The notes under the pieces were generated by a model that saw only the letters and a program-made list of their open reading frames with translations, did no database searches and had not been told where the DNA came from. A stretch of 64,000 nt of DNA, taken from assembly GCA_903826575.1 (NCBI GenBank), contig CAIKEU010000068.1:26179-90178 (forward strand). Reading direction: 5' to 3'. The stretch is from an uncultured bacterium. GTDB lineage: Bacteria; Actinomycetota; Actinomycetes; S36-B12; CAIYMF01. Made by a program: the position numbers and the translations under genes. Positions 8,864 to 18,493 of this stretch are shown piece by piece. Position 1 is the stretch's first letter, and every line of letters begins with the position of its first letter.

Positions 8864-11344
8864 ATGTCGGGGGGTGACATCATGAATTCGGTGCATGCGT
8901 CGGCCTGTGGTCGACCGGAACCACGCTCTGAATCGTCGTCAGCTTCGGATTCGGAACGGTGGCTCGACCTAATTCGTCACGGACTCGACGGTTTGCCCCA
9001 CACGTCGGTCATGCTTTTTAACGAAGAAATGCGCTATCTGCTGGTTCGCGGACAAGCGCTCAATGATTCGGAGTTTCGTTCGCACGAATTAGAGGGGCAA
9101 CTCGCGTCCGAAACACTGTCATCGTCGAGATGGTCGTTCTACGAACCGCTATATCGTCGGGCCCTGCTCGGTGTCGTCACCACGACGAACGTGAGTGCGC
9201 CGTCGGGCGGAGGTGATTTCGTGGTGCGGGTTGGCCCGGTGCGCGATGACAGTGGCGTGGTTGTCGGCGGAATCGCGATGGCAACAGATGAAACCGAGCG
9301 ACTGCGCGATCTGAATCGTTTAAAGGAATCTGAAGAACGGTTCCGACTTCTTGCCGAGAATACGTCCGATTTTGTTGTGCGGTTGTCACCCAATGGAGTG
9401 GTCGAATGGGTGTCGCCGTCGATTAGCGACATCACCGGCTGGCAGCCAATGGAAATCGTTGGTCGTCACGTTCTCAACTTCGCTCATCCTGACGACCAAG
9501 AAGATGTGAAGGCGTTTGCTGGCCGGTTGCGCGATGGTTTTCTGCGATCAGGTCGGTCACGCGTCCGGACGGCTGACGGTTCGTTTCGCTGGTTCTCCCG
9601 AATTATTCGTCCGATCCATGACGATGATGGCGCCGTTGAAGCATTCGTCAGTTCTTGGCGAGATGTGGAATCAGAGGTTTTGGCTGAGCGACTCCTGGTG
9701 GATTCAGAACAGCAGCTTCGCCAGGCGATGGAAACGTCCAGCATCGGAATGATGATGACGGCCAGCGACGGAAGATTTCTAACGGTCAATGAAGCACTGT
9801 GTGCCATGCTTGGCTATTCGCGCGCTGAACTCGAAGCAATGACGTTCTTTGACGTCACTCACCCCGACGACGTATCTGCTGGCGCGCAGGGTATTCGCGA
9901 CTTAGCCACTGGTGCGATCCGAAGTTTTAAACAGCGTAAGCGTTACATCGGCAAGCTTGGCGAGATCGTCTGGGTTGATCTGAGCACAGCAGCTATTTTT
10001 GACTCCGACGGAGTCTTTCGGCACACCGTGACTCAGGTCGTGGATGTTACGACCGAGGTTCTCAACTACGAGGCGTTGCAGCGAAGTGCGCGTCAATTCC
10101 GACTACTTGCTGAAAACTCGTCGGACGTTGTTTATCAAACCGATTTGAACGGGATGATCGAGTGGGTTTCGCCCTCGGTGTCGCACGTTCTCGGCTGGGA
10201 TCCTGAACTGCTTGTTGGAGTTCCCTCGGTAACACTTCTGCACCCCGACGACGTTCCGAAGGCGCGCGAGCTCCGAGCGCGCATGGCTCGTGGGGAGGGC
10301 ACGCCACCTATGGTCATCAGGTATCGATCTTCGGTGGGGTCGATGCGTGAAATGTCTGCAATCAAAAAGCAAATTCACGCGCGCGATGGCACCGTGACGG
10401 GAGTATCGGTCAGTCTTCGTGACGTCACTGAAGAGCAAGTGGCGCGCCGTGAGCTCGCTCGCAGCGAAGAGCAGTTCCGGCTTGCGATGGCCAATGCTCC
10501 GCATGGAATGGTGATCACCGATTCTTTCGGAGTGATGCTTCAGGTAAATCGAGCGTTGCTTGATCTGCTTGGAGTGACTGAAGCAGATGTCGTGGGACGC
10601 TTGCTGTCTGGCCTCATTCAGGAGGAAGCGCGGTCGACATATGACGCGCAGATGCGCGAGTTATTGTCCGCCGATCGCGACAGCGTGCGAGAAGAACGGG
10701 TACTGATCGCGGGTGAGAGTGAGTTGTGGGTTGATCACGCCACCTCATTGCAGCGTGACGTAGACACGCGTCCCATCTTTTTCGTGCACCAATTCGCCGA
10801 TCAGACGGCGGCGCGTGAAGCTTCCGCTCGGCATGAGTGGCTTGCCCATCATGACGAGCTTACGTCTGTGCAAAATCGACGTGGTGGCAATGCGTTATTG
10901 AGTTGGGCTCTCGAGTCAGCTGCAGTCGATAGTGAGAAACATGGCTTGCTCTTCGTTGACATCGACAAATTCAAGGACTTCAACACGCTCGGTGGCGAAG
11001 AGGCCGGCGATGCCGTCCTGGTTGCGGTCGCGCGCGCGCTCATCGCCGTTTCGGGTTCACCCGCGGACGTTGTCCGCTGGGGTGGCGACGAATTCTTAGT
11101 TTTGGTTCGCAACGTTGACGACGAGGCTGAACTCGTGGCTGTCGCGGAGCAGATATTGGACGAGGTTTCCAAGCCAGTCGACGTGGGTAGCGGACTACAC
11201 GATGGGGCTGCACGCATCACTGTTAGTGTGATTGCGACGCTGATCAAATCTGATGACACCGCTAAAACATTGATTACGCGTGCCAGTGAACCGCTATCGA
11301 GTGCGAAGGATCAGGGTCGTAATCGGGTGACCGTTCAGTTCTAA
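8864..11344 (+). CDS. Multi-PAS diguanylate cyclase (GGDEF)
   Basis: 826-aa cytoplasmic signalling protein that should make cyclic di-GMP. After a poorly conserved first PAS-like region (about 30-145) there are four recognisable PAS/PAC units near residues 150-275, 285-400, 405-525 and 535-655. Examples are EERFRLLAENTSDFV, TVNEALCAMLGYSRAEL, ARQFRLLAENSSDVVYQTD and EEQFRLAMANAPHGMV. The C-terminal cyclase domain has an intact GGDEF in RWGGDEFLVLVRN near residue 740. No EAL domain and no membrane segment are seen. Start 8864 is used; ATG 8882 has a stronger GGGGGGTGA ribosome site and may be the true start. The 3' end overlaps the stop of the convergent apbE by 4 nt. Confidence 0.9.
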   Translation: MSGGDIMNSVHASACGRPEPRSESSSASDSERWLDLIRHGLDGLPHTSVMLFNEEMRYLLVRGQALNDSEFRSHELEGQLASETLSSSRWSFYEPLYRRALLGVVTTTNVSAPSGGGDFVVRVGPVRDDSGVVVGGIAMATDETERLRDLNRLKESEERFRLLAENTSDFVVRLSPNGVVEWVSPSISDITGWQPMEIVGRHVLNFAHPDDQEDVKAFAGRLRDGFLRSGRSRVRTADGSFRWFSRIIRPIHDDDGAVEAFVSSWRDVESEVLAERLLVDSEQQLRQAMETSSIGMMMTASDGRFLTVNEALCAMLGYSRAELEAMTFFDVTHPDDVSAGAQGIRDLATGAIRSFKQRKRYIGKLGEIVWVDLSTAAIFDSDGVFRHTVTQVVDVTTEVLNYEALQRSARQFRLLAENSSDVVYQTDLNGMIEWVSPSVSHVLGWDPELLVGVPSVTLLHPDDVPKARELRARMARGEGTPPMVIRYRSSVGSMREMSAIKKQIHARDGTVTGVSVSLRDVTEEQVARRELARSEEQFRLAMANAPHGMVITDSFGVMLQVNRALLDLLGVTEADVVGRLLSGLIQEEARSTYDAQMRELLSADRDSVREERVLIAGESELWVDHATSLQRDVDTRPIFFVHQFADQTAAREASARHEWLAHHDELTSVQNRRGGNALLSWALESAAVDSEKHGLLFVDIDKFKDFNTLGGEEAGDAVLVAVARALIAVSGSPADVVRWGGDEFLVLVRNVDDEAELVAVAEQILDEVSKPVDVGSGLHDGAARITVSVIATLIKSDDTAKTLITRASEPLSSAKDQGRNRVTVQF

Positions 11345-12186
11345 CTCTGGCTGCGTTCGATGTGCTCGAATGCTGGACCGAAGAACATCGCTTGGCCGTC
11401 CTTGATGAAGTAGACAGACCAGTCGGGAAGGTTAGCGAACCATTCCGCACACCGCGGTCCGGCGATCAAACATGCGGTGGCCAGAGCGTCCGCGATTCCG
11501 GCGTCCGGCCCAACGATTGTGGCCGAATCGAATTCAACCGTCGTTGTACCCATGTGTGGGTTCGTAATGTGTTCGCCACGTTCGTAGAGACCGCTCGTCG
11601 CGATAGCGCCGTCTTGGATTGTGACGACCTCAACGACTTGTTGGGTGTCGTACGGATTCGTGATTCCGATCGCCCATCCCTCGCCGGGTGCTTGAAATCC
11701 GCGGCATGCAATATCGCCGGACGCATTCACGCAGACATTCGGTATGCCGGCAGCGACGAGTTGATCGGCGACGATGCCCGCGGCCCAACCCTTCACGTAG
11801 CCTGACGGGTCGACCCCACCTTTAACAGCCCACGGATCGAATACGCCCTGAGTTAACTGCTTAATCCACGCGCACGTTTCTAATACCTCAGATACGACGG
11901 GTGGGATTCGGTGATCGGGCAAGATTCCGTTGCGCAGCAGTGAGATAGGCGTATCGGCCTTGTACGTTGAGAACCAGCGATCGACTTGATGTAGGTACTC
12001 GATTGCCTCGGCCATGATCTCGTCGTAGTTGTCGGGGAACTCCGGCGCGCGAAGGTCGAAAGTTACGACAGTTCCCCACACCTCTTCGGCATGGACGCGG
12101 CGCTGCCAATCGCCCCAGCCAGCAAGGGTGATGGTGGGGTTGCCGTCAGCATCACGGCGAACAACGATGGGGTCGTCAGAAGTCAC
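11341..12186 (-). CDS. apbE: FAD:protein FMN transferase (ApbE)
   Basis: 281-aa flavin transferase that covalently attaches FMN from FAD to a Ser/Thr of target FMN_bind domains. Family segments: RWFSTYKADTPISLLRNG, DPSGYVKGWAAGIVAD, VCVNASGDIACRG, GWAIGITNP, ATSGLYERGEHI and the Mg2+-binding Asp in GPDAGIADALATAC. No signal peptide is evident, as in many actinobacterial ApbE proteins. It is the last gene of a five-gene minus-strand run, 10 nt after the small FMN_bind gene, whose product and those of two further upstream genes carry candidate acceptor motifs. The role is therefore maturation of this cluster's extracytosolic flavoproteins. Confidence 0.92.
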   Translation of the reverse strand: MTSDDPIVVRRDADGNPTITLAGWGDWQRRVHAEEVWGTVVTFDLRAPEFPDNYDEIMAEAIEYLHQVDRWFSTYKADTPISLLRNGILPDHRIPPVVSEVLETCAWIKQLTQGVFDPWAVKGGVDPSGYVKGWAAGIVADQLVAAGIPNVCVNASGDIACRGFQAPGEGWAIGITNPYDTQQVVEVVTIQDGAIATSGLYERGEHITNPHMGTTTVEFDSATIVGPDAGIADALATACLIAGPRCAEWFANLPDWSVYFIKDGQAMFFGPAFEHIERSQS

Positions 12187-12196
12187 GTTGATTAAC

Positions 12197-12949
12197 TTAC
12201 AGGCCGGCAGCAGTCATCGCGGCCTGCAATGACTGGATCCAGGCAGTCGACGACAGGGTCGCGTTAGTTACGTTCGCGATTTGACTCGTCGTCGTGCCGA
12301 TCGTTTCCGTGCGCAGAATTGGTACCGCCTTGGTGTTGATACGCGTACTTGTTGGATCTGTGTTCGGATACTGGGCGGCCCACGCGTCGATGATCTTGCC
12401 ATTTTGGACGCGAATCCCGACCTGCATATTTCCGTAGCTGGCGTCGGGAACGACAGTTCCGAGGAAGTCCTTGTAGGCCGCGATGGTGGGCGTCGGCGTC
12501 GGCTTGGCCGTGGTCTTCGATGGAGTTGGGGCGGGGGCTGCAGTTTTCGTCGGCTTCGGGGTTGGTGTGACTGCCGTCGACGTGCTGGGCTTCGGTGCGG
12601 CGCTAGACGGTTTGGCGCTAGGTGCCACTGACGGGGCTTTGCTTGTCGAGGCGATCGGTGTTGGCGTTGAGGCAGCAGGCGCGGGCGAACTGACAGCTGG
12701 GGCTGGGGCGGCGGCAGATTCACTTGGCGCAGCAGCTGCGCCTGAATCAGCAGGGGCAGGTGCCGCGGCAGAATCGGATGGTGCGGGAGCGGCACCGGAA
12801 GCCATCGGGGCGGGGCCACCGAGTCCTGCAGATGCGCCACCACCGGTTGACGTGTCAGCCGATGCAACCGTCGCCTCCGCACCTGAGTAACTCAGGACAG
12901 CTGCAAGACCAGCGATGGTGCCGGCGCTTACCAGGATTGCGCGTTTCAC
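12197..12949 (-). CDS. Secreted Ala/Pro-rich FMN-binding domain protein
   Basis: 250-aa exported protein. Signal peptide about residues 1-30, a Ser/Ala/Pro/Thr/Lys-rich linker (about 30-155) likely spanning the wall, and a C-terminal FMN_bind domain (YGNMQVGIRVQNGKIIDAWA, RINTKAVPILRTETI). The usual acceptor motif [S/T]GA[S/T] reads VTNATLSS here, so the Gly is Asn, but the presumed acceptor Thr is kept. Start GTG 12949 has AAGGAG 6 nt upstream. It would carry covalent FMN and pass electrons outside the membrane, probably from the neighbouring ferric-reductase-like protein. The 12950-13066 gap to the next gene holds nothing recognisable. Confidence 0.83.
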   Translation of the reverse strand: MKRAILVSAGTIAGLAAVLSYSGAEATVASADTSTGGGASAGLGGPAPMASGAAPAPSDSAAAPAPADSGAAAAPSESAAAPAPAVSSPAPAASTPTPIASTSKAPSVAPSAKPSSAAPKPSTSTAVTPTPKPTKTAAPAPTPSKTTAKPTPTPTIAAYKDFLGTVVPDASYGNMQVGIRVQNGKIIDAWAAQYPNTDPTSTRINTKAVPILRTETIGTTTSQIANVTNATLSSTAWIQSLQAAMTAAGL

Positions 12950-13066
12950 GTTGTGCTCCTTGTTGTGTTGCGTTCGTGCAGTTGAGATCCCGAGCCGACG
13001 TCGTGCTAGTCGGGTTGGTGCGAGGCGATTTAGTTAGGTCGAACGGTTGTGCGGGGTTACTGACGG

Positions 13067-14779
13067 CTAGAAAGAGAAAGCCTCATGGTGAATTCGTCGG
13101 TCTGGGACACCCATGGCTTGAGCGGCCTTGATCACAGATTCGGTAAAGGAATCGTTGCCACAGATGTAAACATCGGAACGTCCCATTCCTGGTGCCAGTG
13201 AATACAGGTAATCGGGGGTCATCGGATGCAACTCTCGAGGCCCTTCGAGGTAGTAGATCTTCCAGCCATAAGCGGCGGCAATGTGATCCATTTCTGCCTT
13301 GAGAGGTGCAGAGTCGGTCTCGGAAACTTTGTAGATAACAGTCACGTCAGTCGTGGGTGGAAGATCGTCAAGTACTGCGCGGATCGGTGTGATTCCGACG
13401 CCCGCTGCAAATGCTGTAATGCGTTCGGTGCTGCGCTGTGCAGCAGTGAAGATTCCGTACGGACCTTCCGCCCAGACGCGCGTGCCCGGGCGAAGCTGAT
13501 TGATGCTCGCTGACTGATCACCGAGGTTTTTGATCGTGACGCGCAGCCAGGACGGATTCGGTGATGCAGACAGCGAATACGGGTGAGCTTGCCACCAGAA
13601 GTGACGCGTCATGAAGCGCCACTGGAAAAACTGGCCACCGCGCGCCTTGATCAGGTCCAAATCTTCACCACTGATGTAAACGGAGGTTACGTCTGGTGAT
13701 TCGGGGACGACGGCCGCGATCCGAAGATCGTGGCGACGCGAGAACATATACGGATTCCAGAAGCGGTTTACGAAGATCATGGCCGCGACGAAGATGTACA
13801 AGCCGATCCAGAAGTAGCGCTGAAGCGTGTTGTTGATGAACATCGGTCCGAGCGCGATCTGGTGTCCAAAGGCCAAGGCAACGGCGATGTAGAAGTACAG
13901 GTGGGCAACCCACCAGGTCTCGTACTTCATCTTTGAACGGATCTTTTTGTACGACATGACACCGAGGCTGATCATCAGAACCAGCGCGGCGGTGGCTGGA
14001 ACCATCCATTCAGTCTGGGTAACGAGTGCCCAAAACGCTGCGGGTGCTCCGCTCACGGAGCCCGCTGCGTGTCCAAGGGTTGAAAAGACTGCGTGCAGAC
14101 CGATCAGCACTAGTGAGTAGGGAGCGACCTTGCGGTGAAGCATGATCATCCGGTCGTGGCCAACTTCACGCTCGAGCCACGGTAGTCGCGAGATCAGTAA
14201 GAGCAGCGCTAGGCACAGGTAGGTGCCTGCGAGAGCTGAGAATGTACTTGCTGCTAGGAAGTAGCCCCCGGGGTAGTTCAGTCCGGCCATCGCAGAGCTA
14301 ACGCCGAGGCCCAGTGAGATACCCAGACCGATTCCGGCGATCGTGATCGCAACATCGCCGCGACGGGTCGAACCGCCCCGACTCGCTAGGCCGCGCTGCA
14401 TGGGCGGACGAACCGCATGACGACCACGAGGTGCCGGGGCAGACGGGATGGCCACTGGTGACGGGGTTGAAGGCACGCTAGGTGCCGCCGCCGGTTGAGC
14501 AACAGGGGCGAAGAGGTCGGCTGCATTGGTTGACGGGGCATCGTTGGGCGTCCACGTAGGCGCACTCATTGGCACCGTCAAAAGCGCCGGTGCCGACGAG
14601 TGATCCACTGGTACGTCCAGAAGTGACTGAACTGCAGCGCGCGATTCGATTGTGTCTGACCCGCCGACCTGCGGATAAAAGACGTCCTCGAGGTAGTTGG
14701 AGTAGGACTCTGGCGCAAAGGTCTGGGCGGCACCGCTAACGGTGTCGCTTGCCTGGCGTTGGCCTTGTGTCGTATCCAT
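13067..14779 (-). CDS. Ferric-reductase-like transmembrane NAD(P)H:FAD oxidoreductase
   Basis: 570-aa inner-membrane protein. Residues 1-130 are low-complexity (Pro/Ala/Ser), residues about 145-330 form about six membrane helices of the ferric-reductase/FRD type with candidate haem histidines (HRKVAPYSLVLIGLH, WWVAHLYFYIAV, AFGHQIALG), and the C-terminal half is a ferredoxin-reductase module. FAD is bound around HPYSLSASPNPSWLRV, and the NAD(P)H part shows AFAAGVGITPIRAVL and YICGNDSFTESVIKAA, ending in a terminal aromatic (EAFSF). It should take electrons from cytoplasmic NAD(P)H through FAD and membrane haem to the outer face. It sits between genes for secreted FMN_bind proteins, which are the obvious acceptors. 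The long disordered N-terminus is unusual. Confidence 0.87.
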   Translation of the reverse strand: MDTTQGQRQASDTVSGAAQTFAPESYSNYLEDVFYPQVGGSDTIESRAAVQSLLDVPVDHSSAPALLTVPMSAPTWTPNDAPSTNAADLFAPVAQPAAAPSVPSTPSPVAIPSAPAPRGRHAVRPPMQRGLASRGGSTRRGDVAITIAGIGLGISLGLGVSSAMAGLNYPGGYFLAASTFSALAGTYLCLALLLLISRLPWLEREVGHDRMIMLHRKVAPYSLVLIGLHAVFSTLGHAAGSVSGAPAAFWALVTQTEWMVPATAALVLMISLGVMSYKKIRSKMKYETWWVAHLYFYIAVALAFGHQIALGPMFINNTLQRYFWIGLYIFVAAMIFVNRFWNPYMFSRRHDLRIAAVVPESPDVTSVYISGEDLDLIKARGGQFFQWRFMTRHFWWQAHPYSLSASPNPSWLRVTIKNLGDQSASINQLRPGTRVWAEGPYGIFTAAQRSTERITAFAAGVGITPIRAVLDDLPPTTDVTVIYKVSETDSAPLKAEMDHIAAAYGWKIYYLEGPRELHPMTPDYLYSLAPGMGRSDVYICGNDSFTESVIKAAQAMGVPDRRIHHEAFSF

Positions 14780-14812
14780 GTCGAGATCCGTTCGGTTGGC
14801 GAGTGAGTCGTA

Positions 14813-17800
14813 CTATCGCCCGGAGGCGGTGAGTGCGGCAGAAAGTGACTGCATGTAGCCGGTGCTGACGTAGGTTGCCCCGGAAACATTGGCGATGGTT
14901 GCACTGTTTGCCGCGATCGTTTCCTTATCGAGCGTTGCTAGTGCGGCGGCCTTCGTGGCGCCGGCAGTTGGCGTTCCGAGGATGCGGATGGACGTGCTGT
15001 CCTTGGAGGGAACAGTTCCCATTGACGTCGCTCCGGTGATTACCGAGTTCGTCAACGTAATGGTGACCTGCACAGTGTTTGTCACGCCTTGGCCTTGGAC
15101 CACAAAGCTGACGACCGGGCCGACGAATGTTCCACTAACTAACTTCGGCGTTGGGGCAGTCGGTGTTGCAGTTACAGCCGTTGACGCAGGTGATAGCACC
15201 GAGTTCACAACGGCCTTGACGGTGTATGAATATGCGGTGCCGTTCGTCAAGCCGGTGTGGGTGTAGGACGCAGTAGTCGGTGATGCGACAAGGGTTGTTC
15301 CGGAGTACACGTTGTACGACGTCGCTCCTGCAACCGCTGTCCACGTCAAGGCCACCTGAGCGTTGCCTGCCGTCGCGGCAAGCCCCGTCGGTGCGGCCAA
15401 CGTTGGTGTGGCCGTGGCGGCAGTTGATGCAGCGCTAACTCCGCCGGCGTTCACCGCCTCAACGGTGTAGCTGACTGCCGTTCCGGCGGTGAGGCTGGTG
15501 TCCACAAACGAGGTGGTCGTAGGTGACGACACCAGCACCGTTCCGCGGTAGAGCTGGTAGGACGCTGCTCCGGTAACGGCCGTCCACGAAACACTTACCT
15601 GACCGACGCCAGCAGTGGCTGTTAGGCCGGTGGGAATGCCAGGTGCGGCAACCTGCGGAGTCGCCGTGACGCCCGCTGATGCAGCACTTGATCCACCGGT
15701 GTTGTTGGCGGTGACGGTGTAGGTGTATGCCGTTCCGTTCGCCAGGCCGGTGTCGGTGAAGGTTGCAGTGGTCGGTGAGCCAACGAGCACGGAGTTGCGA
15801 TAGACGCTGTAGGTGGTTGCCCCGGTGACGGCCGTCCACGAGACAATGACCTGTCCGCTGCTGGCTGTGGCGGTGACTCCAGTGGGTGTCGCAGGCTTTG
15901 CCGCGACAGGAGTTGCCGTGATCGTCGCTGAGGCTGTGGAAGCCGGCGAATTCTGCTTGAACGCGACGATGTAGTACGAGTAGGTAACACCGTTGGTCAA
16001 GCCCGTGTCGGTGTACGACGGAGTTGTAATGGTGTTGCTCAGTAGCGAGCCATTGCGGTAAACGGCGTACCTGTCCGCACCAGTGGGCGCAGTCCAGGTG
16101 AGGCCGATTTGTGCGCTTCCCACGGTGGCGTTGAGGCCGGTTGGAGCGCTCGGTGCAACGGCGACCGGTGTGGCGCTAACTGCCGACGAAGCGCTCGAAA
16201 CGGTTGTGCCTATCAGGGCCTTGACGGTGTACGAGTACGCCGTTCCGTTCGTCAGGCCGGTGTCGGTGTACGCCGCCGTCGTCGAGGTGCCGATCTGAAC
16301 GGCATTGCGCAGGATTTGGTACGACGTCGCTCCCGCTGGAGCATTCCATGTCAGCGAAACCTTGGCGTCGCCGGCGGATGCTGCTAGGCCGGTGGGAGTT
16401 CCCACTGAGGCCGCCGTGGGGGTTGCTGAGACGCTGCCCGACGCCGCTGAAGCTGCTGAGTTCTGCTTGAACGCAACGACGTAGTAGGTGTACGTCGTGC
16501 CGTTTGTTAGACCGCTATCGGTGTATGTCGTTGTGGCGATGGAAGACGACGTGATCAGGGTGCCATTGCGATACACCTTGTAAGCGTCGGCGCCGGCGGG
16601 TGCAGCCCAAGACAGGATCACCTGACTGTCACCAGGGCTAGCAACAACTGCGGACGGTGCGGCCGGTGCAACTGCCGTCGGAGTGGCGGTTGCTGCACTT
16701 GACTGGGCGGACGGCGCAGAGTTCAGGGTGTACGCAACGACGTAGTACGAGTACGTGGTTCCGTTAGTCGCATTCGTGTCTTTGTACGTGGCCGTCGTCG
16801 ACGTGCCGATGAGTGTTCCGCCGCGGTAGACACCGTACGAAGTGGCGCTCGCAGAAGCCGTCCACGTCAGTGATACCTGGCCGTCACCTGCCGCTGCGAT
16901 CAGGCCCGTTGGCTGGCTCGGCGTGGTAGCCACAGGAGTCGCATTAACAGTCGCCGAAGCGGTTGAGGCCGCGGAATTACCCTTGAACGATACGACGTAG
17001 TACGAGTACGTCACTGCATTCGTTGCCGTTGTGTCCGTGTACGACGGTGACGTTGTGGTTGCCAGTGCCGTCCCGTTGCGGAAGACCTGGAAACTCGTCG
17101 CACCGGCGGGTGCTGTCCACGTTAGTGAGACGCTGGAATCGCCGACAACCGCTGCGAGATTCGTGGGCTTCCCCGTTGCGGCAGCCACGGGGGTTGCCGT
17201 TACTGCACTACTCGGGGCGGACCCCGCTGAATTGTCGCGGTACGCAACAACGGTGAACGAGTAGCTGGTGCCGTTGGTGAGCCCGGTGGACGTGTAGGAC
17301 GCGGCGGTGGACGTGCCGACAGAAATACCATCGCGGAAAATTTCGTAGTGGTTCGCACCAGAAGGTGCCGACCACGTCAGTGAAACCTGGCCATCACCAA
17401 TAGTGGTGGAAATGCCAGCAGGAGCAGCCGGTGTTGCACCAACCGGTGTCACTGCTACTGCGCCAGACTGACTGGACTCGACAGTTCCGCGGATTGCCGT
17501 GATCGCGTAACTGTACGAGATGCCGTTGCGTGCGGACGTGTCGGTGTACGTGGTTGCACTTGTCGTCGCGATGAGATTTCCGTCGCGGTAGATGTTGTAT
17601 CCGGTTGCTCGATCGCTGGCTAGCCATGCGAGAGCGACGCTGTTGTCACCGGCGGGAGCGAACAGTCCCTGCGGGGCACTCGGCGCAACTGCTGACGCAG
17701 TGGCAGTTGCGGTGTTGCTCACCGGTGACGTACCCGCGGTGTTATGCGCGATGACAGTGTACGAGTACGTGGTTTCGTTGACTGCTGTCTGATCAATATA

Positions 17801-18430
17801 GGAATTTGTAAGGCTGGAGCCGATTGTGACTCCGTCTCGTTGGATGTCGTAGCTGGTTGCATTCGCAACGGCAGTCCACGCAAGGGTGACTTCGCCATCG
17901 CCGGCAGTCGCTTGTAGCGTGCTTGGACGTGAGGGCAGCGACACGCGCGGGGCGCGGACGTAGTGGGTCGACCGCACCTGCTCAGTGACCTTGTTGATGA
18001 CGGCGAGTTGCTGAAGTTCGGCGTCGAGGAGTGCGCGAGCCGACATCAGCATGCGGGTGCGTGTCTGACGCAGGGTTGATAGCGCCGTGACGTCATCTTC
18101 GCGGGTAGTAGTGGTCTTAGACCCGCGGTAGGTGCTCACTGCGAGAGCGCGCACTTGGAGACTTGACTCGTATTGCTTGAGGGCGTTTTCGAAGTTGCGT
18201 TGGGCAGCGATTACGCGGGCATCATGCTCGACGGCGGCGGAGATTTCGGCAGCTACTTCGCTGGCACTCTGACCGTAGTCGTTCTCGATGGCTTGACCTG
18301 GGGCGGCAGCGGCTGCCGCCCCAGGTGCCAGAAGGAGGTTTGCCCCCGAGATCGACGACACGGCAGCAGTGGCGCTGGCGATGGCCGCAACGGTCCGCTG
18401 AGCGGGGGTGAGGCGGTTTGTCGTTGTCAT
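14813..18430 (-). CDS. Secreted 11 x fibronectin-III stalk protein with C-terminal FMN-binding domain
   Basis: 1205-aa exported protein. Signal peptide about residues 1-43 (ending in an Ala-rich stretch), an alpha-helical, coiled-coil-like region to about residue 165, then eleven consecutive fibronectin type III domains of about 84 aa. Each has the pattern PTGL-x-A-x-x-GD-x-x-V-x-LTW and a terminal V-x-ATP. An FMN_bind domain follows at about residues 1095-1205. The acceptor motif is canonical: NVSGATYVSTGYMQSL, with the Thr after GA as the presumed FMN attachment site. There is no LPXTG signal, C-terminal TM helix or lipobox, so anchoring is unclear. The stalk could hold FMN tens of nanometres from the membrane (inference). 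The gene is 63 nt after the upstream FMN-motif gene and 33 nt before the reductase gene. Confidence 0.87.
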   Translation of the reverse strand: MTTTNRLTPAQRTVAAIASATAAVSSISGANLLLAPGAAAAAAPGQAIENDYGQSASEVAAEISAAVEHDARVIAAQRNFENALKQYESSLQVRALAVSTYRGSKTTTTREDDVTALSTLRQTRTRMLMSARALLDAELQQLAVINKVTEQVRSTHYVRAPRVSLPSRPSTLQATAGDGEVTLAWTAVANATSYDIQRDGVTIGSSLTNSYIDQTAVNETTYSYTVIAHNTAGTSPVSNTATATASAVAPSAPQGLFAPAGDNSVALAWLASDRATGYNIYRDGNLIATTSATTYTDTSARNGISYSYAITAIRGTVESSQSGAVAVTPVGATPAAPAGISTTIGDGQVSLTWSAPSGANHYEIFRDGISVGTSTAASYTSTGLTNGTSYSFTVVAYRDNSAGSAPSSAVTATPVAAATGKPTNLAAVVGDSSVSLTWTAPAGATSFQVFRNGTALATTTSPSYTDTTATNAVTYSYYVVSFKGNSAASTASATVNATPVATTPSQPTGLIAAAGDGQVSLTWTASASATSYGVYRGGTLIGTSTTATYKDTNATNGTTYSYYVVAYTLNSAPSAQSSAATATPTAVAPAAPSAVVASPGDSQVILSWAAPAGADAYKVYRNGTLITSSSIATTTYTDSGLTNGTTYTYYVVAFKQNSAASAASGSVSATPTAASVGTPTGLAASAGDAKVSLTWNAPAGATSYQILRNAVQIGTSTTAAYTDTGLTNGTAYSYTVKALIGTTVSSASSAVSATPVAVAPSAPTGLNATVGSAQIGLTWTAPTGADRYAVYRNGSLLSNTITTPSYTDTGLTNGVTYSYYIVAFKQNSPASTASATITATPVAAKPATPTGVTATASSGQVIVSWTAVTGATTYSVYRNSVLVGSPTTATFTDTGLANGTAYTYTVTANNTGGSSAASAGVTATPQVAAPGIPTGLTATAGVGQVSVSWTAVTGAASYQLYRGTVLVSSPTTTSFVDTSLTAGTAVSYTVEAVNAGGVSAASTAATATPTLAAPTGLAATAGNAQVALTWTAVAGATSYNVYSGTTLVASPTTASYTHTGLTNGTAYSYTVKAVVNSVLSPASTAVTATPTAPTPKLVSGTFVGPVVSFVVQGQGVTNTVQVTITLTNSVITGATSMGTVPSKDSTSIRILGTPTAGATKAAALATLDKETIAANSATIANVSGATYVSTGYMQSLSAALTASGR

Positions 18431-18493
18431 GTGGGGGTTCTCGTCCTTTCAGAGGGTCAGTCTTTAGCGAAACGGCTCAGGAATTCGGACCGT

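Noticed and set aside
12268..12890. ORFs on both strands across the small FMN_bind linker
   Set aside because: Pro/Ala/Arg-rich shadows of the low-complexity linker in other frames.
14980..17930. Tandem repeat element or CRISPR-like array
   Set aside because: The periodicity is about 250 nt and in frame; it is explained by the FN3 domains.
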